A stretch of DNA of 64,000 nt from assembly GCF_000478195.2 (NCBI RefSeq), contig NZ_AUZM01000017.1:38025-102024 (forward strand), given 5' to 3'. The DNA comes from Lyngbya aestuarii BL J. Lineage in GTDB: Bacteria > Cyanobacteriota > Cyanobacteriia > Cyanobacteriales > Microcoleaceae. Below, piece after piece: positions 44,392 to 53,156 of the stretch (position 1 is its first letter; each line of letters opens with the position of its first letter). The position numbers and the translations under genes were made by a program. The notes under the pieces were generated by a model. It did not search any database, was not told where the DNA came from, and saw only the letters and a program-made list of their open reading frames with translations.

Positions 44392-46821
44392 ATGTTAAAA
44401 ACCATTACCCTACAAAAGATCTCCCCAGTCAAAGAACAAACCCTGGTGTTGTGGTTCGATCAAGTGGGAATGGCTGATGTCAAGTTTGTTGGCGGAAAAA
44501 ATGCTTCTCTCGGCGAAATGATCCGTCAACTCACCCCCAAAGGTGTCAACGTTCCTCAAGGGTTTGCGATTACCGCCTACGCCTATCGTTACTTTTTGAA
44601 ATCAGCAGGTTTAGAGGTAAAATTGCGTCAACTGTTGACCGATTTGGATGTCGATGATCTGCATAACCTCCGAACTCGCGCCGAACAAGCCAGAAATTTA
44701 TTAATTAATACTCGATTTCCCGTAGACTTAGAAAGTGCGATCGCTCAAGCTTATTTAAAGTTATGCGATATCTACGGAACAAAGGTTGATGTTGCAGTGC
44801 GTTCGAGTGGAACGGCTGAAGATTTACCGGATGCGAGTTTTGCAGGACAGCAGGAAACTTACCTGAATATTCAAGGTTGTCAAGCGGTGATTGCTGCGAC
44901 TCATCAATGCTTTGCTTCTCTGTTTACAGATCGGGCGATTTCTTATCGGACAATTAAAGGGTTTAATCATTTTGATGTGGCTTTGTCGGTGGGTGTTCAG
45001 AAGATGGTTCGTTCTGATTTGGCAACTTCTGGAGTGATGTTTTCTATTGATACAGAAACCGGATTTAAAAATGCTGCTTTAATTACAGCCGCTTACGGTT
45101 TAGGGGAAAATGTGGTGCAAGGTGCTGTTAATCCTGATGAATATTTAGTTTTTAAACCCACATTACATGAAGGTTTCCAACCCATTTTAGATAAACGTTT
45201 GGGAAGCAAAGCGATTAAAATGGTGTATGATAGTGAGGGAACAACTAAGAATATTAATGTTGATTTAGCCCAACAACAAAAATTTGCCCTTAATGATCAT
45301 GAAATTCTACACTTAGCGAAGTGGGCGATGTTGATTGAAGATCATTATTCGCGAGTTCGGGGATGCTATTCGCCGATGGATATTGAATGGGCAAAAGATG
45401 GGATGAGTGGGGAATTATTTATTGTTCAAGCCCGTCCTGAAACGGTACAATCCCAAAAATCAACTCAGGTTCTTCAGCAATATAAACTACAAGAACAGGG
45501 TAAAGTATTATTGACTGGTCGGGCGGTTGGCGATCGTATTGGTCAAGGTCAAGTGCGGGTAATTCTTGATGTTAAAGACATCGATCAATTCCAAGCCGGA
45601 GATGTATTAGTGACCAATAAAACTGACCCAGATTGGGAACCGATTCTCAAAAAAGCCAGTGCAATTGTGACGAATTCAGGCGGAAGAACTTGTCATGCCG
45701 CGATTATTGCCCGAGAGTTAGGAATTCCTGCGGTTGTGGGTTGTGGCGATGCGACAACGGTTTTAAAAACAGGTCAAGTGGTTACAGTTTCTTGCGCCGA
45801 AGGAGAAGAAGGTCAAGTATATGAGAACTTAGTTCCTTTTGAAATAGAAGAAACGGTACTCGAAAATCTGCCAAAAACTCGTACTCAAATCTTGATGAAT
45901 GTTGGCAATCCGGAAGTTGCATTTCGTTTAGCAGCGATGCCTTCTGATGGGGTAGGGTTGGCGCGTTTAGAGTTTATTATTGCCAATCATATTAAGGTTC
46001 ATCCTTTAGCATTGATTCATTTTAATCAATTAACGGATGAAAAAGTAAAGCATCAAATTGAGCAGTTAACAGTTCAATACGATCATAAGCCTGATTATTT
46101 TGTCGATAAATTAGCCCATGGGATTAGTATGATTGCGGCTGCTTTTTATCCCCATCCTGTCATTGTACGCATGAGTGATCTCAAGAGTAATGAATATGCC
46201 AATTTGTTAGGGGGTCGTGAGTTTGAACCCACTGAAGAAAATCCGATGATTGGATGGCGAGGGGCATCTCGTTATACTGACCCGAAATATCGAGAAGCAT
46301 TTGGGTTAGAGTGTCTAGCGATTCAGCGAGTTCGAGATGAAATGGGGTTGGCTAATGTGATTCCAATGATTCCATTTTGTCGCACTCCCGAGGAAGGACA
46401 ACAAGTGTTAGCAGAGATGGCAAAATACGGCTTAGTTCGAGGCAAAAATGGGTTACAAGTTTATGTGATGTGTGAATTGCCGAGTAATGTTTTATTAGCG
46501 GATGAGTTTTGTCAGGTTTTTGATGGATTTTCGATTGGGTCAAATGATTTAACCCAGTTAACATTAGGTTTAGATCGAGATTCCGGTTTAGTGGCGCATC
46601 TATTTGATGAACGCAACCTTGCTGTTCGCCGCATGATTACAATGGCAATTGAAACGGTTAAACAGCAAGGACGTAAAATCGGAATTTGTGGCCAGGCGCC
46701 CAGCGATTATCCGGAGTTTGCTCAATTTTTAGTGAAATTAGGAATAGATTCGATCAGTTTGAATCCAGATTCAGTTGTGCCAATGATTCTCAATATTGCT
46801 GAAATGGAAGGATCGCTGTGA
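44392..46821 (+). CDS. ppsA: Phosphoenolpyruvate synthase
   Basis: Makes PEP from pyruvate and ATP with release of AMP and phosphate. About 809 residues from the ATG at 44392; this start is preferred over the GTG at 44380 because that codon overlaps the GGAG ribosome site. Domains in order: ATP-grasp PPDK-N domain (FVGGKNASLGEM, VAVRSSGTAEDLPDASFAGQQET), the mobile phosphohistidine domain (GGRTCHAAIIARELGIPAVVG, His near 421), and the PEP/pyruvate TIM barrel with MCELPSNVLLADEF and the catalytic Cys in GICGQAPSDYPEF. All key motifs are intact. It follows a structured leader and ends with a good terminator. Confidence 0.95.
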   Translation: MLKTITLQKISPVKEQTLVLWFDQVGMADVKFVGGKNASLGEMIRQLTPKGVNVPQGFAITAYAYRYFLKSAGLEVKLRQLLTDLDVDDLHNLRTRAEQARNLLINTRFPVDLESAIAQAYLKLCDIYGTKVDVAVRSSGTAEDLPDASFAGQQETYLNIQGCQAVIAATHQCFASLFTDRAISYRTIKGFNHFDVALSVGVQKMVRSDLATSGVMFSIDTETGFKNAALITAAYGLGENVVQGAVNPDEYLVFKPTLHEGFQPILDKRLGSKAIKMVYDSEGTTKNINVDLAQQQKFALNDHEILHLAKWAMLIEDHYSRVRGCYSPMDIEWAKDGMSGELFIVQARPETVQSQKSTQVLQQYKLQEQGKVLLTGRAVGDRIGQGQVRVILDVKDIDQFQAGDVLVTNKTDPDWEPILKKASAIVTNSGGRTCHAAIIARELGIPAVVGCGDATTVLKTGQVVTVSCAEGEEGQVYENLVPFEIEETVLENLPKTRTQILMNVGNPEVAFRLAAMPSDGVGLARLEFIIANHIKVHPLALIHFNQLTDEKVKHQIEQLTVQYDHKPDYFVDKLAHGISMIAAAFYPHPVIVRMSDLKSNEYANLLGGREFEPTEENPMIGWRGASRYTDPKYREAFGLECLAIQRVRDEMGLANVIPMIPFCRTPEEGQQVLAEMAKYGLVRGKNGLQVYVMCELPSNVLLADEFCQVFDGFSIGSNDLTQLTLGLDRDSGLVAHLFDERNLAVRRMITMAIETVKQQGRKIGICGQAPSDYPEFAQFLVKLGIDSISLNPDSVVPMILNIAEMEGSL

Positions 46822-46895
46822 TCGAATGATATAGTTTGGGTGGTGTAAGTCAAGTTCTAGAATTTGGGAGGAGTCCTAAGTTCTAGACGAGCTGA

Positions 46896-46937
46896 GACTG
46901 CGGAGGTTAGGGTATTACCGAAGCAGTCTTTTTTTTT
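46896..46937 (+). terminator. Rho-independent terminator of ppsA
   Basis: GACTGC at 46896-46901 pairs with GCAGTC at 46923-46928, with a smaller GGT/ACC pairing inside, followed by nine T. Confidence 0.8.
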
Positions 46938-47066
46938 GGGAATCAACAGAATTGTACATTTTTCAAGATAGACACAGACAATTGAGTATTGAATTCGGGA
47001 GATCAGCCTAAATTTGCTCGAAATGCTTAAATTTTTCTTAAAAAAATAATTTCAGGATTCATCAAC

Positions 47067-47453
47067 TCAACCCATCAATTTTGCTTTCATTGCTGCCTCA
47101 TCCCAATAGGATTCTAGTTTTTGAATTTTGCCCGCCTCATTGAACTCAAAAATAGCAATTCCTTCGGTTGTCGCAGTACGACCATTTCTAGCCAAAACAT
47201 TCATTGTCCACTGGACTGCTGCTCTATTACCCCCGCTGAAAATTTGATTCGGTGTAATCTCTAGCTTCTCATAAAATTTCGATAAAATTTCAAAAAACTT
47301 ATCAGCATCTTGGTGGACATTCAGCGGTGGTTTTCCCACTGGGTCATACACGAGTGCATCCTCCGAAAAAGCCTGTAGCCAACCTTCTGAATTTAAAGCG
47401 GTGACTTGGCGATAGTATTCGGTTAAAAACTGTTCAATCTCAGTTTGGGACAT
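47067..47453 (-). CDS. SnoaL/NTF2-like protein
   Basis: A 128-residue single-domain protein of the NTF2-like superfamily: helical start (IEQFLTEYYRQVTALNSEGWLQAFSEDALVYDPVGKPPLNVHQDADKFF) then beta strands ending FNEAGKIQKLESYWDEAAMKAKL. The WL..F..DALVYDP...G segment and the final SYWD are typical of SnoaL-like ketosteroid-isomerase relatives. Activity unknown; many are polyketide cyclases, isomerases or binding proteins. It has a near-consensus promoter about 30 bases upstream. Confidence 0.85.
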   Translation of the reverse strand: MSQTEIEQFLTEYYRQVTALNSEGWLQAFSEDALVYDPVGKPPLNVHQDADKFFEILSKFYEKLEITPNQIFSGGNRAAVQWTMNVLARNGRTATTEGIAIFEFNEAGKIQKLESYWDEAAMKAKLMG

Positions 47454-47483
47454 AACAAAATGCTAGGCGATGGCTTGGCTCTA

Positions 47484-47512
47484 ATTATAGATGCTTTTTT
47501 TCTTTTTTCCAA
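47484..47512 (-). promoter_or_regulatory. Sigma-70 promoter of the SnoaL-like gene
   Basis: On the minus strand TTGGAA (47512-47507) is followed after 17 bases by a perfect TATAAT (47489-47484). The predicted start is around 47477, about 24 bases before the ATG at 47453. Confidence 0.65.
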
Positions 47513-47671
47513 GCGATTATCCTCAATTGAGTTGTGAATAAAGGTTTAAAGGGTTTAATTACATTTGTAAATGATATAACATTTTCTTAGGAATTTTGAA
47601 AGTCTTTTTTTGATTTTAAATATAAATACGGATCGCCATCGGGAATGATGGGTCAGATCTATTGCCTCAAC

Positions 47672-47879
47672 CCCCTAATTCTAGGCAGGGCTGTTTCATT
47701 CTAAGTTAAAAGCCGGGGTTGATGGGGTGATGGGGTGGTGGGGAGAGGATTTTTTTCCGATGAAAAATAACTTTTTATTAATAAAAATTCCCCCCCGGAA
47801 CCCTACCTCCCTACCTCCCCACCTCCCCACAAATCAAGTTTTAGGGGGATCAGGAAACGGCCCTGCCTAATTATAGGGG
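47672..47879. repeat. MITE-like inverted-repeat unit with G/C-run core
   Basis: The ends are imperfect inverted repeats of about 26 bases: GGCAGGGCTGTTTC (47684-47697) with flanking CCCCTAATTCTA on the left, against GAAACGGCCCTGCC with TAATTATAGGGG on the right. Inside, a GATGGGGT-rich arm faces a CCTACCTCCC-rich arm, so the whole 208 bases could fold into one long hairpin. It has no coding frame. Confidence 0.7.
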
Positions 47880-48016
47880 TCTTAGATGGATTGATTATTC
47901 ATAAATTAAATCCTCTCGCTATCAGTGTTCAAAAGGGAATCATAGATGATAATATAGAGTCAGCCCTTTTTCACCCTTCTAGGTTTTTCGAGAGAGAACA
48001 TCACCCCAAAAGCTGA

Positions 48017-49948
48017 ATGAGTATTTTCACACTGCAATCGGTCAAAAAAGATTTTGGAATCAAGGAAATCCTCAGAGATGCCAATCTCAGCCTTGATGCT
48101 ACGGATAAAATCGGTTTAATTGGGATAAATGGCTCTGGAAAGTCAACGTTATTAAAAATAATTGCCGGGTTAGAACCGATTGATAGCGGTCAACTCTTAG
48201 TCAATTCTAAAGTTAAAATTGTTTATTTATCCCAAGATCCCGATTTAGACGACAATAGCACCGTTATTGAACAAGTTTTTGCTAAAAGTGGCGAACAAAT
48301 GAAGCTCATTCGTGAGTATGAGGTTCTCTCGACAAAAATCGCTAAACATCCAGAAGATAGCCAATTAATTACTCGTTTATCCGCCGTTACTCAAGCCATA
48401 GACGCCGGGAATGCTTGGGAACTGGAAACACAAGCCAAGATTATTTTAACTCAACTTGGAATCGAAGATTATGAAGTCAAAGTTGGAAGTTTATCAGGAG
48501 GATATCGTAAACGAATTGCTTTAGCATCCGCTTTGCTTTCTAACCCGGATGTGTTGTTAATGGATGAACCCACCAACCATTTAGATGCAGGGTTAGTGGA
48601 GTGGTTGCAAGGGTATTTGAATGGTTATCGCGGTGCTTTATTATTAATTACCCATGATCGTTATTTTTTGGATCGCGTTACTAATCGGATTGTTGAACTT
48701 GATCGAGGGGACTTATACACCTACACGGGAAACTATTCTTATTTCTTAGAAAAGAAAGCAGAATCTGAAGATGTTGAGGTGAGTCAACAACGAAAACATC
48801 GAGGCCTTTTACGGCGAGAATTGGAATGGTTAAGACGTGGCCCAAAAGCCAGAAGTACCAAACAAAAAGCTAGAATTCAACGCATTGAAGGAATACAGGA
48901 CACTGAATTTAAGCAAGCCCAAGGGAAAGTCGAAATCTCTACCCCAGGTCGTCGGATTGGCAAAAAAGTTATTGAGTTAAAAAATATTTCCAAATCTTAT
49001 AGTGAAAGACCGATTATTCAGGATTTTACCTATACTTTTGCACCCGATGATCGAGTGGGAATTATTGGTAAAAATGGTGTGGGAAAATCAACGTTATTAG
49101 ATTTAATTACAGGTCGAATTCAACCGGATTCTGGAACTGTTGATATTGGAACAACCATTTATATTGGTTATTTTGATCAACACTCCGAAGATCTAACTCA
49201 AGCTTTAAATGAAGAACAGCGAGTGATTGATTATCTCAAAGAAGTCGCTGAATATGTCAAAACGGCTGACGGGACTCAAATTACCGCCTCTCAAATGTTG
49301 GAACGATTTCTGTTTCCACCCAATCAACAATATTCACCCATTCATAAACTTTCGGGCGGTGAAAAACGACGATTATTTTTGTTGCGGGTGTTGATGAGTG
49401 CGCCGAATGTTTTAATATTAGATGAACCGACAAACGATTTAGATGTACAAACCTTATCGGTTCTAGAAGAATATTTAGAAGAATTTAATGGTTGTGTAAT
49501 TGTGGTTTCCCATGATCGCTACTTTTTAGACCGAACTGTTGAACGAATTTTTTCCTTTGAATCTGAGGGAAATCTACGTCAATATCCGGGGAATTATTCA
49601 GTTTATTTAGAATATAAAGCCCGAGAAGAAGCGGAAGCCGCAAATCAAACGACAACGGCTAAAGAAAAAGTTTCAGACACCCAACAACCCGACAAATCTC
49701 AACGCTTTTCTTGGGATAAAGAAGGAAATCGCAAACTGTCTTCTAAGGAGAAAAAAGAATATCAAGCCTTAGAAAAGAAAATTGCTAAATTAGAAGCCGA
49801 AAAAGCGAAGTTAGAAGCTGAGTTATACAATGTATCCCCAGGAAAAGTTAGCCAAGTTCAAGAACTTCATCAAAAAGTTGAACAGTTAGCCCTAGATATT
49901 GATCAAGCCACTGAACGTTGGTTAGAATTAGCAGAAATTGATTCTTAA
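48017..49948 (+). CDS. ABC-F family ATPase (Uup-like)
   Basis: A soluble tandem-ABC protein of 643 residues without membrane domains. NBD1: GINGSGKST near residue 38, LSGGYRKRIAL, MDEPTNHLD. Interdomain linker with LRRGPKARSTKQKARIQRIE, the P-site tRNA interaction motif region. NBD2: GKNGVGKST near residue 353, LSGGEKRRLFLL, LDEPTNDLD. The C-terminal 90 residues form a charged coiled coil (LEKKIAKLEAEKAKLEAEL), as in Uup. ABC-F proteins act on ribosomes or, for Uup, on structured nucleic acids. It converges with the TPR-CHAT gene with a 10-base gap. Confidence 0.93.
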   Translation: MSIFTLQSVKKDFGIKEILRDANLSLDATDKIGLIGINGSGKSTLLKIIAGLEPIDSGQLLVNSKVKIVYLSQDPDLDDNSTVIEQVFAKSGEQMKLIREYEVLSTKIAKHPEDSQLITRLSAVTQAIDAGNAWELETQAKIILTQLGIEDYEVKVGSLSGGYRKRIALASALLSNPDVLLMDEPTNHLDAGLVEWLQGYLNGYRGALLLITHDRYFLDRVTNRIVELDRGDLYTYTGNYSYFLEKKAESEDVEVSQQRKHRGLLRRELEWLRRGPKARSTKQKARIQRIEGIQDTEFKQAQGKVEISTPGRRIGKKVIELKNISKSYSERPIIQDFTYTFAPDDRVGIIGKNGVGKSTLLDLITGRIQPDSGTVDIGTTIYIGYFDQHSEDLTQALNEEQRVIDYLKEVAEYVKTADGTQITASQMLERFLFPPNQQYSPIHKLSGGEKRRLFLLRVLMSAPNVLILDEPTNDLDVQTLSVLEEYLEEFNGCVIVVSHDRYFLDRTVERIFSFESEGNLRQYPGNYSVYLEYKAREEAEAANQTTTAKEKVSDTQQPDKSQRFSWDKEGNRKLSSKEKKEYQALEKKIAKLEAEKAKLEAELYNVSPGKVSQVQELHQKVEQLALDIDQATERWLELAEIDS

Positions 49949-49958
49949 ATTGCTCTTT

Positions 49959-52724
49959 CTATTGCCAATTTCCCACTAAAACAAACGGCGCCCAATAAAA
50001 AGGATGACGAGTTCTATCCTCATTTAAAAGATTGAGTTGAGCGGTTCTTAAAGCCTGCGCTTTATTGGATTTAGTTTGACGATTTGCTAGCTCTCGATAG
50101 AAATCAACCATCAGCCTAGCGGTACTTTGATCCTCGACTGTCCATAAGGTTGCGACGGTGCTACGCGCTCCCGCTCTCACTGCAATTCCCGCTAAACCAA
50201 GCGCGGCTCGATCATCTCCTCGGACGGTTTCACAAGCACTTAAAACTAATAATTCAATCGGCCTCTTTTCATCCGGTTTGCGTAAAATTTGATCGAGCGT
50301 TGTCACATCTATTCTATCATTATAGGTGAGAATAAAAGTTTCCTCAGCATTAGAACCAAACTGACCATGAGTTGCGAGATGAACCACTGGAAACGGTACT
50401 TGATTAATTAAATCTTGCAGATTTTCTCGGGTAAATTCTTCATTTTGACGTTTTTCGTGATTGGGAATGGTTTCAGCAATTTGATTTAATTCTTCATCAA
50501 CTGCTGGAAGTGTACCGAATTCCCCAAAGGTTGGCGCATCTGTTGCACCCGCTAACAACGCTTTTAAGTCTTCTTGAGTCAACGGTTGTGGGTTTAATAA
50601 TTGCAAACCTGGAGTGAGTGCGATTGCATATTTTTGAACTAAAAACTCATTTCCATCATATAATGTTCCCATCGGAATATTTCTCAGTGTTCCATCTAAG
50701 ACAAACACTAAAGTATCAACTTGACTATTCTTTAAATCCACTTCAGCCGGACGAATCAACCAGTCATAAACTTGTCGAGTTAAAGTAAAAATTTCAGGTG
50801 TTGTTGCGGTGCTTCCATCTCTGGGAGGTTGTAATAATTCTCCTTGTAGTTGTCGAACTGTTTTGTTGATTTCTTCTGAGTTAACTTTTGTTGTATAAAG
50901 TCGAAATGTGGGTTCTGGTTGTGTGGGTAAACTGACAATAATTTCTAAGCGATTGGGTAAAATAATCGGGTAAATGATAGCAGCCGTTTGAGCAACTTCA
51001 TCAATTATTCTAGGGTTCGCATCGACACAAGCATCCCGAAAGAAATTATTGAGTTCAGCTAACTGTAAAGACTCAATCACTTGACGCACGTCTCTAATTT
51101 GGAGTTGTAAGTTTTGCGCGTCTCCCGCGATTTGAAATTCATTGGCTTCTTGTAACTGTAAATCCACCAATTCACGATAGACAGGTTCGACACTTTCGCG
51201 GAAAGAAAACTGCACTTCTGGGTTAATCGCCACTAAATCACTCCGTAAAGATTGCAAGGTATCAAAAGCATTAGTATAAGCTGCAATTGCTCCTTTTCTA
51301 TCCTCTTGTTGTTTGCGAATTCGTCCGAGTTGCCAAGAAAATTGATAAGCAATATCGGGTGAATTGTAAGTCGGTGCAATACTTAAAGCTTGTTGGGTAT
51401 ATTCTTCTGCTATTTTCCATTGTTCAGCTTGTTCATAGAGTTTTCCAAACGTTCCCAAGGTATAGGCTTGAGCTTTAATATCCCCTAAACTTTGAGCTTG
51501 AGTTAGGGCATTTTCTAAGATTGAAATAATTTTCTCCATCGTCAGATTTTGAGGCGAATTTGCTAACTGGAGAGCCAATAAACTTTTAGCAAAATTAACT
51601 TGAGCATAGATTCCCGTTCGAGTTGGGGGCAGAGTTTTTAAAGGTTCATAGACTACCAGCCATAATTGTTCTGCTTTTGACCATTGTTCACTATCAATCA
51701 ATAAACTCAATTGATTCAGTTGGGCTTGAATTTGAGTCAGTAACACCGGGGAAACTTCAGCCGCTTCTTGATACAAATTTATAGCTTTTTCTAAATCTTC
51801 TAAATAAGCTTGACGCTTAGTTTTTTTAACTCGTTCTGAATCTCCATCCTTAAAAGAAAGACGGCGTGTTCGTTCAGCAATAGATCGTTCTGTATTACCT
51901 AAATTCAAGTAAATTGTAGCGATTGCTTCAAAATTCTCCTGTTTTTTAGCGATGTTTAAACTGCCTTCTAAAAGAGTCTGAGATTGTTCGATGTTACCGA
52001 CAACACGAAGCAAATTTCCTAAACTTCTCAATCCTTCTAACTTCCAAGCATCATCAGGTTTTTCTAACAAGAGAGTAACTGTAGAATCTGATAAATTGCA
52101 ACCTTGTTCAATGTCTTGTTCAACCTCAAAAATTTGTAATAGGGTTTGACAAACTTTTGGATATAAGCCTAAATCTTGAAAAGCGAGTGCTTGGTTTAAT
52201 TGATTTTGAGAGAGTCGCGTTTTATCTCCCATCTCTTGATAAATTTTCGCCGCTTCTACCCAACTATCAATTGCATTTTGAATTTGTCCAGTTTGCCATT
52301 GAAAACGTCCTTTTATATCAAGAGTTTGAGCTAATATTTTTAAACTTTCAGAGGAGTTTTTGAGAGATAGAAGTAAATTTAAACTTTGATTGATTGTGGC
52401 TTCTGCCTCTTGCCATTGATTTAACTTTTGATAGGTTAAGGCTAAGTTACTGAACGCCATTACTTGGTTAAGTTTATCGCCTTTTTGAGCAAAACTCGCC
52501 GCCGCTTCTTGCCAAAATTGCACCGCTTTTTCAAACTGTCCAGCTTGATAAAAAATTTGAGCCTGCTGAGTTAATTGTAAGCCCTCTTGCTGAGTTTGAA
52601 CGAACAAAATTTCTGGCATTCTAGCAAGAACAGGTTGCACTGCCATTGACATCAAAAACAACATCAAAATAAAAATTCGGAACCCTTGCTTTAAGTTTAT
52701 TTTTAAGTTTTTAAAGTTAATCAT
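49959..52724 (-). CDS. Exported TPR-CHAT protease-like protein
   Basis: About 921 residues from the ATG at 52724, chosen over a GTG 33 bases upstream because it gives a clean signal peptide (LKQGFRIFILMLFLMSMAVQPVLA). TPR units cover about residues 40-520 (AQIFYQAGQFEKAVQFWQEAA and similar). The CHAT domain covers about 620-920: catalytic His near 782 in VVHLATHGQFGS and catalytic Cys near 830 in LLVLSACETVRGD, followed by GLAGIAVRAGARSTVATLWTVED, a typical CHAT segment. It is probably an exported or membrane-anchored caspase-fold protease or scaffold. It is a shorter relative of the 34504 protein. Confidence 0.92.
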   Translation of the reverse strand: MINFKNLKINLKQGFRIFILMLFLMSMAVQPVLARMPEILFVQTQQEGLQLTQQAQIFYQAGQFEKAVQFWQEAAASFAQKGDKLNQVMAFSNLALTYQKLNQWQEAEATINQSLNLLLSLKNSSESLKILAQTLDIKGRFQWQTGQIQNAIDSWVEAAKIYQEMGDKTRLSQNQLNQALAFQDLGLYPKVCQTLLQIFEVEQDIEQGCNLSDSTVTLLLEKPDDAWKLEGLRSLGNLLRVVGNIEQSQTLLEGSLNIAKKQENFEAIATIYLNLGNTERSIAERTRRLSFKDGDSERVKKTKRQAYLEDLEKAINLYQEAAEVSPVLLTQIQAQLNQLSLLIDSEQWSKAEQLWLVVYEPLKTLPPTRTGIYAQVNFAKSLLALQLANSPQNLTMEKIISILENALTQAQSLGDIKAQAYTLGTFGKLYEQAEQWKIAEEYTQQALSIAPTYNSPDIAYQFSWQLGRIRKQQEDRKGAIAAYTNAFDTLQSLRSDLVAINPEVQFSFRESVEPVYRELVDLQLQEANEFQIAGDAQNLQLQIRDVRQVIESLQLAELNNFFRDACVDANPRIIDEVAQTAAIIYPIILPNRLEIIVSLPTQPEPTFRLYTTKVNSEEINKTVRQLQGELLQPPRDGSTATTPEIFTLTRQVYDWLIRPAEVDLKNSQVDTLVFVLDGTLRNIPMGTLYDGNEFLVQKYAIALTPGLQLLNPQPLTQEDLKALLAGATDAPTFGEFGTLPAVDEELNQIAETIPNHEKRQNEEFTRENLQDLINQVPFPVVHLATHGQFGSNAEETFILTYNDRIDVTTLDQILRKPDEKRPIELLVLSACETVRGDDRAALGLAGIAVRAGARSTVATLWTVEDQSTARLMVDFYRELANRQTKSNKAQALRTAQLNLLNEDRTRHPFYWAPFVLVGNWQ

Positions 52725-53156
52725 TATTGTGTTCCCCAATTGATTCTCATTTCTCACCCTAATTTACCGACCGTCCTGCTTGTATTTTAGAAAAAAACTT
52801 GCCTTTTGTCTATGAAATGCCAATATTTTCAATGAAAAGATATTCTTGAATTGTTTAATTAGATTTAAGAACAGTAAATCAATTGATAGATGAGTTAAAC
52901 TTTTCTATAAATCATAATCAGAAATAGTCTTGACTGCTTGATCCTATTATTTTTCGTACAAAATGGCAATCTTTAAGAAAAACAAAAGAATTAAAAGTCT
53001 AAAATTTAAACTTTAAGTAAGATTGTTGATTTACCAGATGGCTAACAAAATGTTAATATTTATATTGGTTTCCTTGAAATCAAAAGATTAAAGTGAAATT
53101 CTAAAATCTTTAAAACCTGCTATAAACTATGGAAGACGTTAACAATTCAATTCAGA
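52725..53156. other. AT-rich divergent region upstream of cruE
   Basis: 432 bases between the divergent TPR-CHAT and cruE genes, very AT-rich. A TATAAA box near 53122 could serve cruE. Nothing else is recognisable. Confidence 0.5.

Larger units (their letters stand above)
47454..48016. other. Gene-free region containing an inverted-repeat element
   Basis: 563 bases. The left end is the SnoaL promoter, the centre is a MITE-like inverted-repeat unit (47672-47879) and the right 140 bases lead to the ABC-F gene with a possible TAATAT box near 47950. Confidence 0.6.
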
